DNA of 64,000 bases, taken from Pseudomonas fragi (lineage in GTDB: Bacteria > Pseudomonadota > Gammaproteobacteria > Pseudomonadales > Pseudomonadaceae). Shown here in pieces: positions 55,073 to 64,000 of this stretch. The stretch spans positions 248,001 through 312,000 of the forward strand of contig NZ_CP104861.1 in NCBI RefSeq assembly GCF_025426255.1. The letters run 5' to 3'. A program made the position numbers and the translations under genes. The stretch's first letter is position 1; each line of letters starts with the position of its first letter. A model generated the notes under the pieces. That model did not search any database and was not told the origin of the DNA. It saw only the letters and a list, made by a program, of their open reading frames with translations.

Positions 55073-55612
55073 ATGCCTGGCGCACTGACTGCGTTCGAGC
55101 TGCTGCTCGAGATTGACCAGCGCTGTCGCTCACTGGCGGCGGGACTGGTGCCTGCGCAAGCGCAGCTCGACACTTGGAGCGGTATCGGTTTTCGGATCGG
55201 CGAGCATTGTTTTGTGGCGCCGATGGGCGAAATTGCCGAAATCCTCCATGAGCCGCGGTTCACCCTGCTGCCCGGTGTAAAACCCTGGGTCAAGGGCGTG
55301 GCCAATCTGCGCGGGCAATTGCTGCCGATCATGGATCTGTGCGGTTTTTTCGGGATTGAGCTGTCACCCTTGCGCAAGCAGCGTCGGGTGCTGGTGCTGG
55401 AATATAAAGACGTGTTCGTCGGCTTGCAGGTGGATGAAGTGCAGGGCATGCAGCACTTTGCCCATGCCGACCTCAATGCCAATACGCAAAACTTGCCCCA
55501 CCCGATGTTCGCCCCCTATGTGCAAGGGCACTTTGCCGCCGAACACCTCTGGTGGGTGTTCAGCCCGTTTGCCCTGGCCCAGGCGCCGCAGTTCTGGGCG
55601 GTGGCCGTGTGA
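55073..55612 (+). CDS. pilI: CheW-like adaptor PilI
   Basis: This 179-residue protein couples PilJ to the ChpA kinase. The CheW fold shows as GFRIGEHCFVAPMGEIAEIL, the LPGVKPWVKGVANLRGQLLPIMDLCGFFG core (with the NLRG motif), and LVLEYKDVFVGLQVDEVQGM. It lies ten bases after pilH. Confidence 0.95.
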   Translation: MPGALTAFELLLEIDQRCRSLAAGLVPAQAQLDTWSGIGFRIGEHCFVAPMGEIAEILHEPRFTLLPGVKPWVKGVANLRGQLLPIMDLCGFFGIELSPLRKQRRVLVLEYKDVFVGLQVDEVQGMQHFAHADLNANTQNLPHPMFAPYVQGHFAAEHLWWVFSPFALAQAPQFWAVAV

Positions 55613-55653
55613 GCAGGCCTTCAGCTTTAAAACGGGACCTCAGGACCTGATCG

Positions 55654-57711
55654 ATGACCACAGCCAATACCGCTAAACCAATGGAAGGGTCGCGCAGTCG
55701 TTCGCAGATCATCGTGCTTTTTATCGCCCTGATCGTGTTCATTATGCTGTTGTTCGCCAACTTTGCTTACCTCAACACCCAGTCCAACTACGACAAGCAG
55801 TACATCAGCCATGCGGGCGAGTTGCGCGTCTTGTCCCAGCGCATCGCCAAGAACGCCACTGAAGCGGCTGCCGGTAAAGCCGCCGCGTTCAAGTTGTTGA
55901 TAGATGCACGCAACGATTTTAGCCAGCGCTGGGGGTATCTGAAAAAAGGCGACCCGGCCACTGGCCTGCCTCCCGCCCCACCTACCGTGCACAAGGAAAT
56001 GCAGTCGGTTCAGCGGGACTGGGAGTTGTTGCTGAGCAACGTCAATGCCATTTTGGCCAGCCAGCAAACTGTACTGTCGTTGCATCAAGTGGCTGCGACA
56101 CTGGCCGAGACCGTGCCGCAGTTGCAGGTCGAGTACGAAAAAGTCGTCGAAATTCTCTTGCAGCGGGGCGCTCCTGCCAGCCAGGTGGCACTGGCTCAGC
56201 GTCAGTCATTACTGGCCGAGCGGATTTTGGGCGCGGTGAATACTGTGCTGGCCGGTGACGAAAATGCGGCCCAGGCTGCCGGAGCCTTCGGGCGTGATGC
56301 CAACCGCTTTGGGCAAGTGCTCAACGGAATGTTGGAAGGCAATGACGGGCTGCGAATTACCCAGGTCGAAGACAAGGACGCCCGCGCCCGTTTGCAGGAG
56401 ATTTCCGAACTGTTCCAGTTTGTATCCGGTTCAGTGGATGAAATCCTCGAAACCTCGCCGCAGTTGTTCCACGTACGTGAAGCAGCGAACAGTATTTTCA
56501 GTCTGTCGCAAACCCTGCTCGACGAAGCGTCGTCCTTGGCCAACGGCTTTGAAAACCTCGCCAGCGGGCGTTCGCTCGACATCATCGGCGGTTACGTACT
56601 GGGCTTGCTGGCGCTGGCATCAATTATCCTGATCGGGTTGGTGATGGTGCGCGAGACCAATCGCCAGTTGCGCGAAACCGCTGAAAAGAACGAACGAAAT
56701 CAGAACGCGATCATGCGTTTGCTCGACGAAATTGCCGATCTGGCCGACGGCGACCTGACCGTGACCGCGTCGGTCACCGAAGATTTCACCGGCGCGATTG
56801 CCGACTCGATCAATTACTCCATCGACCAACTGCGCGAACTGGTGGCCACTATCAACCTCACAGCGGGCCAGGTCGCGGCCGCCGTGCAGGAAACCCAAGC
56901 CACCGCGATGCAATTGGCCGAGGCCTCCGAGCATCAGGCCCAGCAAATTTCCGAGGCTTCGGGGGCGATCCAGCAAATGGCCCATTCCATCGATCAGGTA
57001 TCGGCCAACGCCTCTGAATCTTCCGCGGTGGCAGAACGCTCCGTGGCGATTGCCAACAAAGGCAATGAAGTGGTGCACAACACCATCCACGGCATGGACA
57101 ACATTCGAGATCAGATTCAGGACACGGCCAAGCGGATCAAACGCTTGGGCGAGTCTTCCCAGGAAATCGGCGACATTGTCAGCCTGATTGACGATATTGC
57201 TGATCAGACCAATATTCTGGCGTTGAATGCGGCAATTCAGGCCTCGATGGCCGGTGATGCAGGGCGCGGGTTTGCCGTGGTGGCGGACGAAGTGCAGCGC
57301 TTGGCTGAGCGCTCATCGGCCGCCACGCGGCAAATTGAGACGCTGGTGCGGGCGATTCAGGCGGACACCAACGAGGCGGTCATCTCCATGGAACAAACCA
57401 CCACCGAAGTGGTGCGCGGTGCCCGTCTGGCCCATGACGCCGGTGTGGCGCTGGAGGAGATCGAAGGCGTGTCGCAAAACCTGGCGGACTTGATTCAAAG
57501 CATCTCCAATGCCGCGCAACAGCAGACCACCTCGGCGGCGCAGATTTCCTTGACCATGAACGTCATTCAGCAAATCACCAACCAGACCTCGTCCGGTTCC
57601 ACAGCGACCGCCGACAGCATCGGCAACCTGGCCAAAATGGCCAGCCAGCTGCGGCGTTCGGTGTCCGGTTTCACCTTGCCCGCTCCGCCAAAAGACCTTG
57701 GGCCACAGTAA
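55654..57711 (+). CDS. pilJ: Methyl-accepting chemotaxis protein PilJ
   Basis: This 685-residue transducer has two membrane helices ([22 protein letters not shown] at about 14-35 and [23 protein letters not shown] at about 310-332). They flank a periplasmic domain with two PilJ-type helical segments ([26 protein letters not shown] and a second related unit). A HAMP-like region and a long coiled-coil signalling domain follow, with the hairpin tip [40 protein letters not shown]. PilJ senses pilus or surface signals and controls ChpA. No methyltransferase gene (pilK) follows, which is unusual relative to P. aeruginosa. Confidence 0.96.
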   Translation: MTTANTAKPMEGSRSRSQIIVLFIALIVFIMLLFANFAYLNTQSNYDKQYISHAGELRVLSQRIAKNATEAAAGKAAAFKLLIDARNDFSQRWGYLKKGDPATGLPPAPPTVHKEMQSVQRDWELLLSNVNAILASQQTVLSLHQVAATLAETVPQLQVEYEKVVEILLQRGAPASQVALAQRQSLLAERILGAVNTVLAGDENAAQAAGAFGRDANRFGQVLNGMLEGNDGLRITQVEDKDARARLQEISELFQFVSGSVDEILETSPQLFHVREAANSIFSLSQTLLDEASSLANGFENLASGRSLDIIGGYVLGLLALASIILIGLVMVRETNRQLRETAEKNERNQNAIMRLLDEIADLADGDLTVTASVTEDFTGAIADSINYSIDQLRELVATINLTAGQVAAAVQETQATAMQLAEASEHQAQQISEASGAIQQMAHSIDQVSANASESSAVAERSVAIANKGNEVVHNTIHGMDNIRDQIQDTAKRIKRLGESSQEIGDIVSLIDDIADQTNILALNAAIQASMAGDAGRGFAVVADEVQRLAERSSAATRQIETLVRAIQADTNEAVISMEQTTTEVVRGARLAHDAGVALEEIEGVSQNLADLIQSISNAAQQQTTSAAQISLTMNVIQQITNQTSSGSTATADSIGNLAKMASQLRRSVSGFTLPAPPKDLGPQ

Positions 57712-57738
57712 TGCGCTGCAATTCTGACTGGAGTCGTT

Positions 57739-60700
57739 ATGGTTGACCGGCACGACTATGTGGCCCTTGAGTGGGTTAAAGGCGAAATTGCCTTCACCCT
57801 GAAACAGGCCCGAACGGCGCTGGATACCTACGCGCAACAGCCTGCTGCTGACACGCTGGAGCAGTGTCTGGCGTGCATACATCAGGTGCATGGCAGCTTG
57901 CTGATGGTCGAGTTCTATGGCGCAGCCTTGCTGGCTGAAGAGATGGAGCAACTGGTGATTGCCCTGCAACAGGGCCGCGTCAACCAGCTCGACGAAGCCC
58001 TGCGGTTATTGCAGCAAGCGTTCAGCCAATTGCCCTTGTACCTGGACCGGGTACACAGCGCCCGGCGTGACTGGCCATTGGTGGTGTTGCCGTTGCTCAA
58101 TGATTTGCGCACCGCTCGCGGCGAAGCGCTGCTCTCGGAAACCAGCCTGTTCAGCCCGCCCTTGCAGGTCTTGCCTGCATTAGATTCGGCGGCCCTTGAG
58201 CGTCTGGCCCCGTCTGAATTGCCGCGCCAATTGCGAATGCTGCGCCATACCTTGCAAGCCGCGTTTCTGGGCTTGCGCCGTGGCGAAGCAGTGCAGGCCA
58301 ATCTGGAGCAAATGGTTGGCGTGTTCGCGCAACTTCAAAGCCTGTGCCTGGGGTCGCCGCTCAATGCTCTATGGAAAATCTCCGCGGCGTTGGTCGACGG
58401 CATGCTTAAAGGTCGGGTGCCCAACAGCCCAGCCCTGCGCAGCCTGCTGAAGAAATCCGACAAGGAACTCAAACGTCTACTGGAGCAGGGCATTGCAGCC
58501 GTCAACCAGCCCGCGCCCGAAGAGTTGCTTACCAGCCTGCTGTTTTACATCGCGAAGGCCGAACATCCGACGTCGAAAATGCTCGCGCTGAAGAATCACT
58601 ACGAGCTGGATCAGGCCATGCCCGATGCGGCAATGGTTGATGAGGAGCGGGCGCGACTGGCCGGCCCCGACCGCGACGCAATGCGTTCGGTGGTGGCGGC
58701 ACTGTGTGAAGAGCTGGTGCGGGTCAAGGAGCGCCTCGACCTGTTTGTGCGCAGTGATCGCTCGCATGTTTCGGAACTGAGCAGCCTGATGGCGCCGTTG
58801 CGCCAGATCGCCGACACCTTGGCCGTGCTGGGGTTTGGTCAGCCGCGCAAAGTCATTATTGATCAACTGGCGGTGATGCAAAGCCTGGCTCAGGGCCAGC
58901 GCGAACCGACGGATGCGGTGTTGATGGATGTTGCGTCGGCCCTGCTCTATGTCGAAGCGACATTGGCCGGTATGGTCGGCAATGTTGAGCCTTCGCAGCG
59001 CGAAGAGAGCCGCTTGCCTACCACCGACCTGATGCAGATCCACCAATTGGTGATCAAGGAAGCGCGCATCGGTCTGGAAGAAGTCAAAGACCTGATCGCT
59101 GACTATCTGGCGGCAGACCACGACCGCCAGCACTTGCAGCCACTGCCCGGGCTGCTGACGCAAATTCGCGGCGCGTTGGCGATGATCCCGCTGAGCCGTG
59201 CCGCCAGCTTGCTGCAAGCCTGCAACGACTATATTGGCGAGCGCGTACTGCAAGGGCCCGACCGCCCAACGACGGAGCAATTGGACCATCTGGCTGATGC
59301 GCTGATCAGTATCGAATATTACCTGGAACGACTGGCTCAGGACCCCGGTGCGGCGAGCGAGCGGGTATTGGACCGGGCCGAGAACAGCCTGGCCGAGCTG
59401 GGATATGCCCCGGCCACGTACCCCGTGTTGCTACTCAATGACGTCCCCGCAGCACCACCGCTGAGGCCTGACCTGCAAGCGCAGAGTTTGGCTGATGCGC
59501 TGGCCAGCCCGCTGTCGGCGCTCAATCCGCCTGCGCAACACATGCCCACCAGCTTGCTGCCGCCGCCGGTGGATGAAGATCCGCTGGACGAAGAGTTGCT
59601 GGAAGTCTTTCTGGAAGAGACCGACGAAGTACTGGTCAGCCTGCACGACTGCTTGCCGCAGTGGGTCGCCAACCCTACGGATAATGTTGCGCTGGCCGAG
59701 CTTCGGCGCGGTTTTCACACCCTCAAGGGCAGCGGGCGCATGGTGCGTGCGCTGGTGCTGGGTGAGTTGGCGTGGGCGGTCGAGAACTTGCTCAATCGAG
59801 TTATCGAACACAGCGTGGCGCCGTCTCCACAAATTTACCAACTGCTCGAAGACGTGCTGGTGCTGCTGCCCGAGCTGATTCAAGCATTTACCGAGCAAGG
59901 TCAGCGTCAGCGCGAAGACGTCGACCAGTTGGCTGCACGGGCGCAGCGCCTGGCGCAACCGCTGCTGATCACTCAGGACAGCAGCTTCGACCCGCAGTTG
60001 CTGGATATTTTCCGGCAGGAAGCGCAAGCCCATCTCGAACGTCTAGACCGGTTTCTGGATCAGGCTCGCGTGCAGATGCCGCTGTACGCCAGCGACGACT
60101 TGCAGCTGGCCATGCATACGCTAAAAGGCAGCGCGCATATGGCGGGCGTGGTGCGCATGGCTGAGTTGGCCACGCCACTGGATCATCTGGTGCGTGAGTA
60201 CAAGGCCCACCATATTGCCCTGGGGCCGGATGAAGTCGATCTGCTGCTGGAGGCCGACGGTTTGCTGCATCGTGGTCTTAAGCAGCTGGATATCGACCCG
60301 CTGGCCGATATTAAGGGGGCTGGCTCCTTGATCGAACGCACCGAGCAACTGATCGCCGCCCGTCTTGAAACCTTGCTCAATACACCTGCAAGCGGCTGGG
60401 TCCCCAAGCGTGATCCGCAGCGCATTGCCGAGTTTCTGGCCGAGAGCATGGACATCCTGTTTGACGCTGAAGAACTGTTGAAAAACTGGCACCAGAACCC
60501 CCGGCAGCGTGATGCTCTCGACAGCCTGCTGGACCAGTTGAGCACTCTGGCCGGGTCGGCGCACCTGCTCGATTTGCAGCCTGTTGATGGTCTATGTGAA
60601 GCCTTGCTCGACCTGTACGGCGCCGTCGAAGAAAGCAGCCTGGCAGTCAGTGAACGTTTCTTTGAAGCGGCCGATGACGCTCATGAAGCGTTGATTAGCA

Positions 60701-63600
60701 TGCTCGACCAACTGGCTGCAGGGCAGGAAATCACTCCGCAACCGGAGCTGATCCAGACCTTGTACGGGCTGTTGCATGAAGGTCTGGCGCCCGACGCCAC
60801 GGGACTGGTTCGCGGTGATGGCAGCCAGATCACCGAGCTGGGAACCGCCACCGATCAGTTGGGGGCCGATCAGGCCGATGAGTTCGACGAGGAGATCGTC
60901 GAGATTTTTCTCGAAGAGGCCGTGGATATTCTCGAAAGTGCAGGTTTTGCCCTGCAGCGTTGGCTGAGTGCGCCCGACAGTCTGGCGTCGCTGTCTTCCT
61001 TGCAGCGCGATTTGCACACCCTCAAGGGCGGTGCGCGCATGGCCGGGATCGAGCCGGTTGCCGAGTTGGCCCATGAGCTTGAGCATTTGTATGAAGGGTT
61101 GCTGGACCGGCGCTTGAATGAGAGCCCGGCCTTAAGCCGCTTGCTTGAGCGCAGCCATGAGCAGCTTGGGCTGATGCTTGAACAACTGCAGCACCAGCAG
61201 CCGTTGAGCGAGTCTTATGAACTGATCGAGGCCATTCGCGGGTTTCGCCTCTACAGCCATTCGCCTGTCGAGCCGAACAGCATCGAGCCCAAGTCAGATG
61301 TTGCGCTCAATAGCGGCGACCCGGAACTGCAGGATATCTTCCTCGATGAAGCTTTCGACATCCTCGAAAGCTCGGGAGCGGCCTTGTTACGCTGGCAAGC
61401 CGACCCGCAAAACCATCTTGAAGTGGAAAACCTGCTGCGTGATTTGCACACCCTGAAAGGGGGCGCGCGCATGGTCGAGGTCGCCGTCATTGGCGACTTT
61501 GCTCACGAACTTGAGACCCTCTTCGAAGATATTTCGGTGGGCTTTCTGGTGCCCGGTGCTGAACTGTTTGTACTGCTGCAGCGTTGCCACGACCAACTGG
61601 CGCAAATGTTCGATGCATTGCGCAGTGGCCAGCCACTGCCTTCGCCCCAGGCGCTGATCGAGCAGATTCGCCAGATTGAGCGCAACACCCGGCAGGCGCC
61701 TGGCGCGGTGCCCAAGCCTGAGCCGGCGGCGTTGCCGGTGCCCGAAGGCGAGCGCACGGGGCTGGACACCCTCAAGGTGCCAGCCGAATTGCTGGAAGAC
61801 CTGGTCAACCTGGCGGGTGAAGCCTCGATCATTCGTGGGCGGGTGGAGCAGCAGGTCAACGATGGGCAAGTGGCCCTCAACGAGATGCAGACCACCCTCG
61901 AGCGGATGCAGGATCAGCTGCGTCGGCTCGACAGCGAAACCCAAGGTCGCCTGCACAGCCGCCCGCACACTGAAGCCGATGGCGTGGCTTACGACGAATT
62001 CGACCCGCTGGAAATGGACCGTCATTCCTTGCTGCAGCAATTGTCCCGCGCTCTGTTCGAGTCGGCGTCGGACTTGCTCGATCTTAAAGCCACACTGGCG
62101 GCCCGCTGTCAGGATGCGCACGGCCTGTTGCAAAAGCAGGCGCGGGTAAACACCCAGTTGCAAGAAGGCCTGATGGGCACGCGCATGGTGCCGTTCGAGC
62201 GCGTGTTACCGCGGCTTAAACGCGTGGTGCGTCAGGTGGCGAGCGAACTGGGCAAGCACGTTGAATTCAACGTGATCAATGCTGAAGCCGAAATCGACCG
62301 CAACGTTCTTGAACGTATGGTGGCGCCGTTGGAGCACATGCTGCGCAACGCCGTCGACCACGGGCTTGAGCCTGCCGAGATCCGCCAGGCAAGTGGTAAG
62401 CCGGAGCAGGGCCTGATCAGCCTGGAGTTGTCTTACGAAGGCGGCGATGTGGTGTTCGACATGCACGATGATGGTGCTGGAGTGCCGCTTGAAGCCGTGC
62501 GCCGCAAAGCCATTTTACGCGGCCTGCTGGACCCCGAGGCCACGGTCAGTGACCGCGAAGTGTTGCAGTTCATCCTGCAGCCGGGGTTTTCTACGGCTGA
62601 AAAAATCACCCAGATCTCCGGGCGCGGCGTCGGCATGGACGTGGTGCATGAAGAAGTGCGTCAGTTGGGCGGCAGTATGACCATCGACTCGGTGGTCGGG
62701 CAGGGCGTGCACTTTCAGATCCGCCTGCCGTTCAGCGTTTCGCTCAACCGAGCCTTGATGGTGCAGTGTGCCGACGAGCAATACGCCATCTCGCTCGACA
62801 CTGTCGAAGGCATCGTGCGCGTCATGCCCAACGAGCTGGAGGGTTACTACCAGCTCAACCCGCCGCTGTATCACTACGGCGGGCAAACCTACGAACTGCG
62901 TTACCTCGGCGAATTGCTGCAAACCGTAGGCAAACCCAAGCTGGTGGGCGAGAGCCATTCATTGCCGGTGCTGTTGGTACATTGCCAGGATCAGCGCGTG
63001 GCCTTGCAGGTCGACGCATTGGCGGGCTCGCGAGAAATAGTGGTCAAAAGTCTCGGCCCGCAATTTACCGGGGTGCAGGGGTTGTCGGGCGCGACCATCC
63101 TTGGGGATGGTCGGGTGGTGCTGATCCTCGATCTGCTGGCTTACATTCGCGCGCATCAGGCGCGTCAGCCGTTACAACGGGCGCATCACGAAGCGGTCGG
63201 CGCCCTTGAATTTATTCCGGCCGTGCGCCCGCCGCTGGTGCTGGTAGTGGACGACTCGGTCACCGTGCGCAAAGTCACTAGCCGTCTGCTGGAGCGCAAC
63301 GGTATGAACGTCATCACCGCCAAAGACGGGGTCGACGCCATGAGCGTGCTCGAAGACCACACCCCCGACCTGATGCTGCTGGACATTGAAATGCCGCGCA
63401 TGGACGGCTTCGAGGTGGCAACCCGTGTGCGCAACGACCCGCGCCTTAAAGACTTGCCGATCATCATGATCACCTCGCGCACCGGGCAAAAACACCAGAA
63501 CCGGGCGATGGCCATTGGCGTCAACGACTACCTGGGCAAGCCGTATCAAGAGTCGGTGTTGCTGGAACGCATCGCCTACTGGAGCAACTTTCATGCTTGA
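57739..63600 (+). CDS. chpA: Hybrid chemosensory histidine kinase ChpA with multiple phosphotransfer domains
   Basis: This 1953-residue CheA-type kinase controls twitching motility. Phosphotransfer-like modules in order are: H48 (HQVHGSLLM), a Thr-type module at T474 (TQIRGALAM), H660 (HTLKGSGRM), H793 (HTLKGSAHM), a Ser-type module at S935 (STLAGSAHL), H1093 (HTLKGGARM) and H1237 (HTLKGGARM). Then come the dimerisation helices, the ATPase (N-box HMLRNAVDHG around N1537, DDGAGV at 1577, GRGVGMDVV at 1628), a CheW-like domain, and a C-terminal receiver with phospho-acceptor D1882 and K1934. P. aeruginosa ChpA is about 2470 residues with six His modules, so one module and about 500 residues are missing here. 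It overlaps chpC by eight bases. Confidence 0.95.
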   Translation: MVDRHDYVALEWVKGEIAFTLKQARTALDTYAQQPAADTLEQCLACIHQVHGSLLMVEFYGAALLAEEMEQLVIALQQGRVNQLDEALRLLQQAFSQLPLYLDRVHSARRDWPLVVLPLLNDLRTARGEALLSETSLFSPPLQVLPALDSAALERLAPSELPRQLRMLRHTLQAAFLGLRRGEAVQANLEQMVGVFAQLQSLCLGSPLNALWKISAALVDGMLKGRVPNSPALRSLLKKSDKELKRLLEQGIAAVNQPAPEELLTSLLFYIAKAEHPTSKMLALKNHYELDQAMPDAAMVDEERARLAGPDRDAMRSVVAALCEELVRVKERLDLFVRSDRSHVSELSSLMAPLRQIADTLAVLGFGQPRKVIIDQLAVMQSLAQGQREPTDAVLMDVASALLYVEATLAGMVGNVEPSQREESRLPTTDLMQIHQLVIKEARIGLEEVKDLIADYLAADHDRQHLQPLPGLLTQIRGALAMIPLSRAASLLQACNDYIGERVLQGPDRPTTEQLDHLADALISIEYYLERLAQDPGAASERVLDRAENSLAELGYAPATYPVLLLNDVPAAPPLRPDLQAQSLADALASPLSALNPPAQHMPTSLLPPPVDEDPLDEELLEVFLEETDEVLVSLHDCLPQWVANPTDNVALAELRRGFHTLKGSGRMVRALVLGELAWAVENLLNRVIEHSVAPSPQIYQLLEDVLVLLPELIQAFTEQGQRQREDVDQLAARAQRLAQPLLITQDSSFDPQLLDIFRQEAQAHLERLDRFLDQARVQMPLYASDDLQLAMHTLKGSAHMAGVVRMAELATPLDHLVREYKAHHIALGPDEVDLLLEADGLLHRGLKQLDIDPLADIKGAGSLIERTEQLIAARLETLLNTPASGWVPKRDPQRIAEFLAESMDILFDAEELLKNWHQNPRQRDALDSLLDQLSTLAGSAHLLDLQPVDGLCEALLDLYGAVEESSLAVSERFFEAADDAHEALISMLDQLAAGQEITPQPELIQTLYGLLHEGLAPDATGLVRGDGSQITELGTATDQLGADQADEFDEEIVEIFLEEAVDILESAGFALQRWLSAPDSLASLSSLQRDLHTLKGGARMAGIEPVAELAHELEHLYEGLLDRRLNESPALSRLLERSHEQLGLMLEQLQHQQPLSESYELIEAIRGFRLYSHSPVEPNSIEPKSDVALNSGDPELQDIFLDEAFDILESSGAALLRWQADPQNHLEVENLLRDLHTLKGGARMVEVAVIGDFAHELETLFEDISVGFLVPGAELFVLLQRCHDQLAQMFDALRSGQPLPSPQALIEQIRQIERNTRQAPGAVPKPEPAALPVPEGERTGLDTLKVPAELLEDLVNLAGEASIIRGRVEQQVNDGQVALNEMQTTLERMQDQLRRLDSETQGRLHSRPHTEADGVAYDEFDPLEMDRHSLLQQLSRALFESASDLLDLKATLAARCQDAHGLLQKQARVNTQLQEGLMGTRMVPFERVLPRLKRVVRQVASELGKHVEFNVINAEAEIDRNVLERMVAPLEHMLRNAVDHGLEPAEIRQASGKPEQGLISLELSYEGGDVVFDMHDDGAGVPLEAVRRKAILRGLLDPEATVSDREVLQFILQPGFSTAEKITQISGRGVGMDVVHEEVRQLGGSMTIDSVVGQGVHFQIRLPFSVSLNRALMVQCADEQYAISLDTVEGIVRVMPNELEGYYQLNPPLYHYGGQTYELRYLGELLQTVGKPKLVGESHSLPVLLVHCQDQRVALQVDALAGSREIVVKSLGPQFTGVQGLSGATILGDGRVVLILDLLAYIRAHQARQPLQRAHHEAVGALEFIPAVRPPLVLVVDDSVTVRKVTSRLLERNGMNVITAKDGVDAMSVLEDHTPDLMLLDIEMPRMDGFEVATRVRNDPRLKDLPIIMITSRTGQKHQNRAMAIGVNDYLGKPYQESVLLERIAYWSNFHA

Positions 63601-64000
63601 TCATCGCGTGGGCAGCCTGACCGGTTTGCTGCTACCACTGGCCGACCGCTACTTGCTGCTGCCCAACGTAGCGATAGCCGAGCTGATCGGTTGGCAGCGC
63701 GGCGACCCGAGCAGCGATTCACCGCCTTGGCACCTGCGCCAGATCACCTGGCGCGACCGCGAACTGCCATTGATCAGCTTTGAAGCGGCCTGCGGTAGCC
63801 CCGTCGTTATTGGTGAGCGGGCACGTATCGTCGTGCTCAACACCCTGGGCGGCGATTCCCGGCTCAAATTTATCGCCATGGTGGTGCAAGGCATCCCGCG
63901 TTCTTACCGTCTGGACAGCCAACTGAGTTTTGTCGACGTCCCGCTCAGCCCGCTGGAGCGTGCGGCGGTGCAGGTGGGCGATCATGTAGCGAAAATCCCG
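63593..64000 (+). CDS. chpC: CheW-like protein ChpC (3' end outside window)
   Basis: The frame is open to the window edge, with 136 residues visible from MLDHRVGSLTGLLLPLADRYLLLPNVAIAELIG. It has a CheW-type beta fold (ELPLISFEAACG, ARIVVLNTLGG, FIAMVVQGIPRSYRL). It starts inside chpA (ATGCTTGA overlap of eight bases). In P. aeruginosa a CheB-type methylesterase gene (chpB) lies between chpA and chpC, and here it is absent. Confidence 0.9.
   Translation, partial: MLDHRVGSLTGLLLPLADRYLLLPNVAIAELIGWQRGDPSSDSPPWHLRQITWRDRELPLISFEAACGSPVVIGERARIVVLNTLGGDSRLKFIAMVVQGIPRSYRLDSQLSFVDVPLSPLERAAVQVGDHVAKIP

Noticed and set aside
57712-57738. Hidden or broken pilK between pilJ and chpA
   Set aside because: The gap is only 27 bases and contains no methyltransferase remnant.

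Overview
The window is chromosomal DNA of a Pseudomonas, most likely of the fluorescens lineage. I base this on the PilG/PilH/PilI/PilJ/ChpA cluster, the pyrR-pyrB-pseudo-dihydroorotase operon, the laoABCR cluster, the metX-metW pair, the rsmD/M16/ftsYEX/rpoH block, and the many GTGGGAGCGGGCTTGCTCGCGA-type palindromes between genes. From memory, the gene order from fdx/coaD (about 18.3 kb) to the right end follows the P. aeruginosa PAO1 region around PA0362-PA0415, with some genes missing. The species cannot be fixed from sequence reading alone. I saw no rRNA, tRNA, CRISPR array, prophage or intact insertion sequence.

Layout. 1-5.6 kb (+): a probable phosphonate uptake and breakdown operon, with ABC ATPase (cut by the window edge), fused permease, binding protein, FAD oxidoreductase and a PhnZ-type HD oxygenase. 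5.6-8.4 kb (-): an uncharacterised GTPase/membrane-protein pair (DUF3482/DUF2868). 8.5-18 kb: folA, a cystine carrier, phosphorylcholine phosphatase, ilvD, a DUF4153 membrane protein, rlmI and mutM. 18.3-23.8 kb: ferredoxin, coaD, and the long-chain alcohol/aldehyde oxidation cluster laoA-laoC-laoB with its divergent TetR regulator laoR. 23.8-26.6 kb: a sulfurtransferase, an AraC regulator and a YheT-like hydrolase. 26.6-30.5 kb: a decayed M16 peptidase fragment, rsmD and an M16 peptidase pair in which only one member keeps the zinc motif. 30.9-35 kb (+): ftsY-ftsE-ftsX-rpoH. 35-38.1 kb: mtgA, DUF423, thiS, thiG, trmB. 38.3-45.3 kb (-): DUF3392, then hemW-rdgB-DUF4426-metW-metX, then yggU-yggT-proC-yggS. 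45.4-47.9 kb: pilT, a C40 peptidase and a TM2 protein. 48-54 kb (-): pseudo-dihydroorotase-pyrB-pyrR-ruvX-yqgE-tonB-gshB. 54.2-64 kb (+): the twitching chemosensory operon pilG-pilH-pilI-pilJ-chpA-chpC, with chpC cut by the window edge.

How the genes work together. The ABC transporter would bring in an aminophosphonate that the FAD and HD enzymes break down. The lao genes oxidise long-chain alcohols to acids, probably under LaoR acting on a perfect palindrome in the divergent promoter region. FtsY/FtsE/FtsX link membrane-protein targeting and division with the heat-shock sigma factor. The pil/chp genes form a chemotaxis-like phosphorelay that controls type IV pili, for which PilT is the retraction motor.

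Most notable are: the phosphonate cluster with a complete PhnZ-type metal site but no hydroxylase in view; the DUF3482 GTPase with a broken G4 motif; two families of long palindromic repeats (at least five and seven copies), one or two of which appear to have been captured at the 3' ends of genes (yggU, and probably pilT); the M16 remnant; and a chemosensory operon lacking both adaptation enzymes (PilK and ChpB), with a ChpA shorter than the P. aeruginosa protein.
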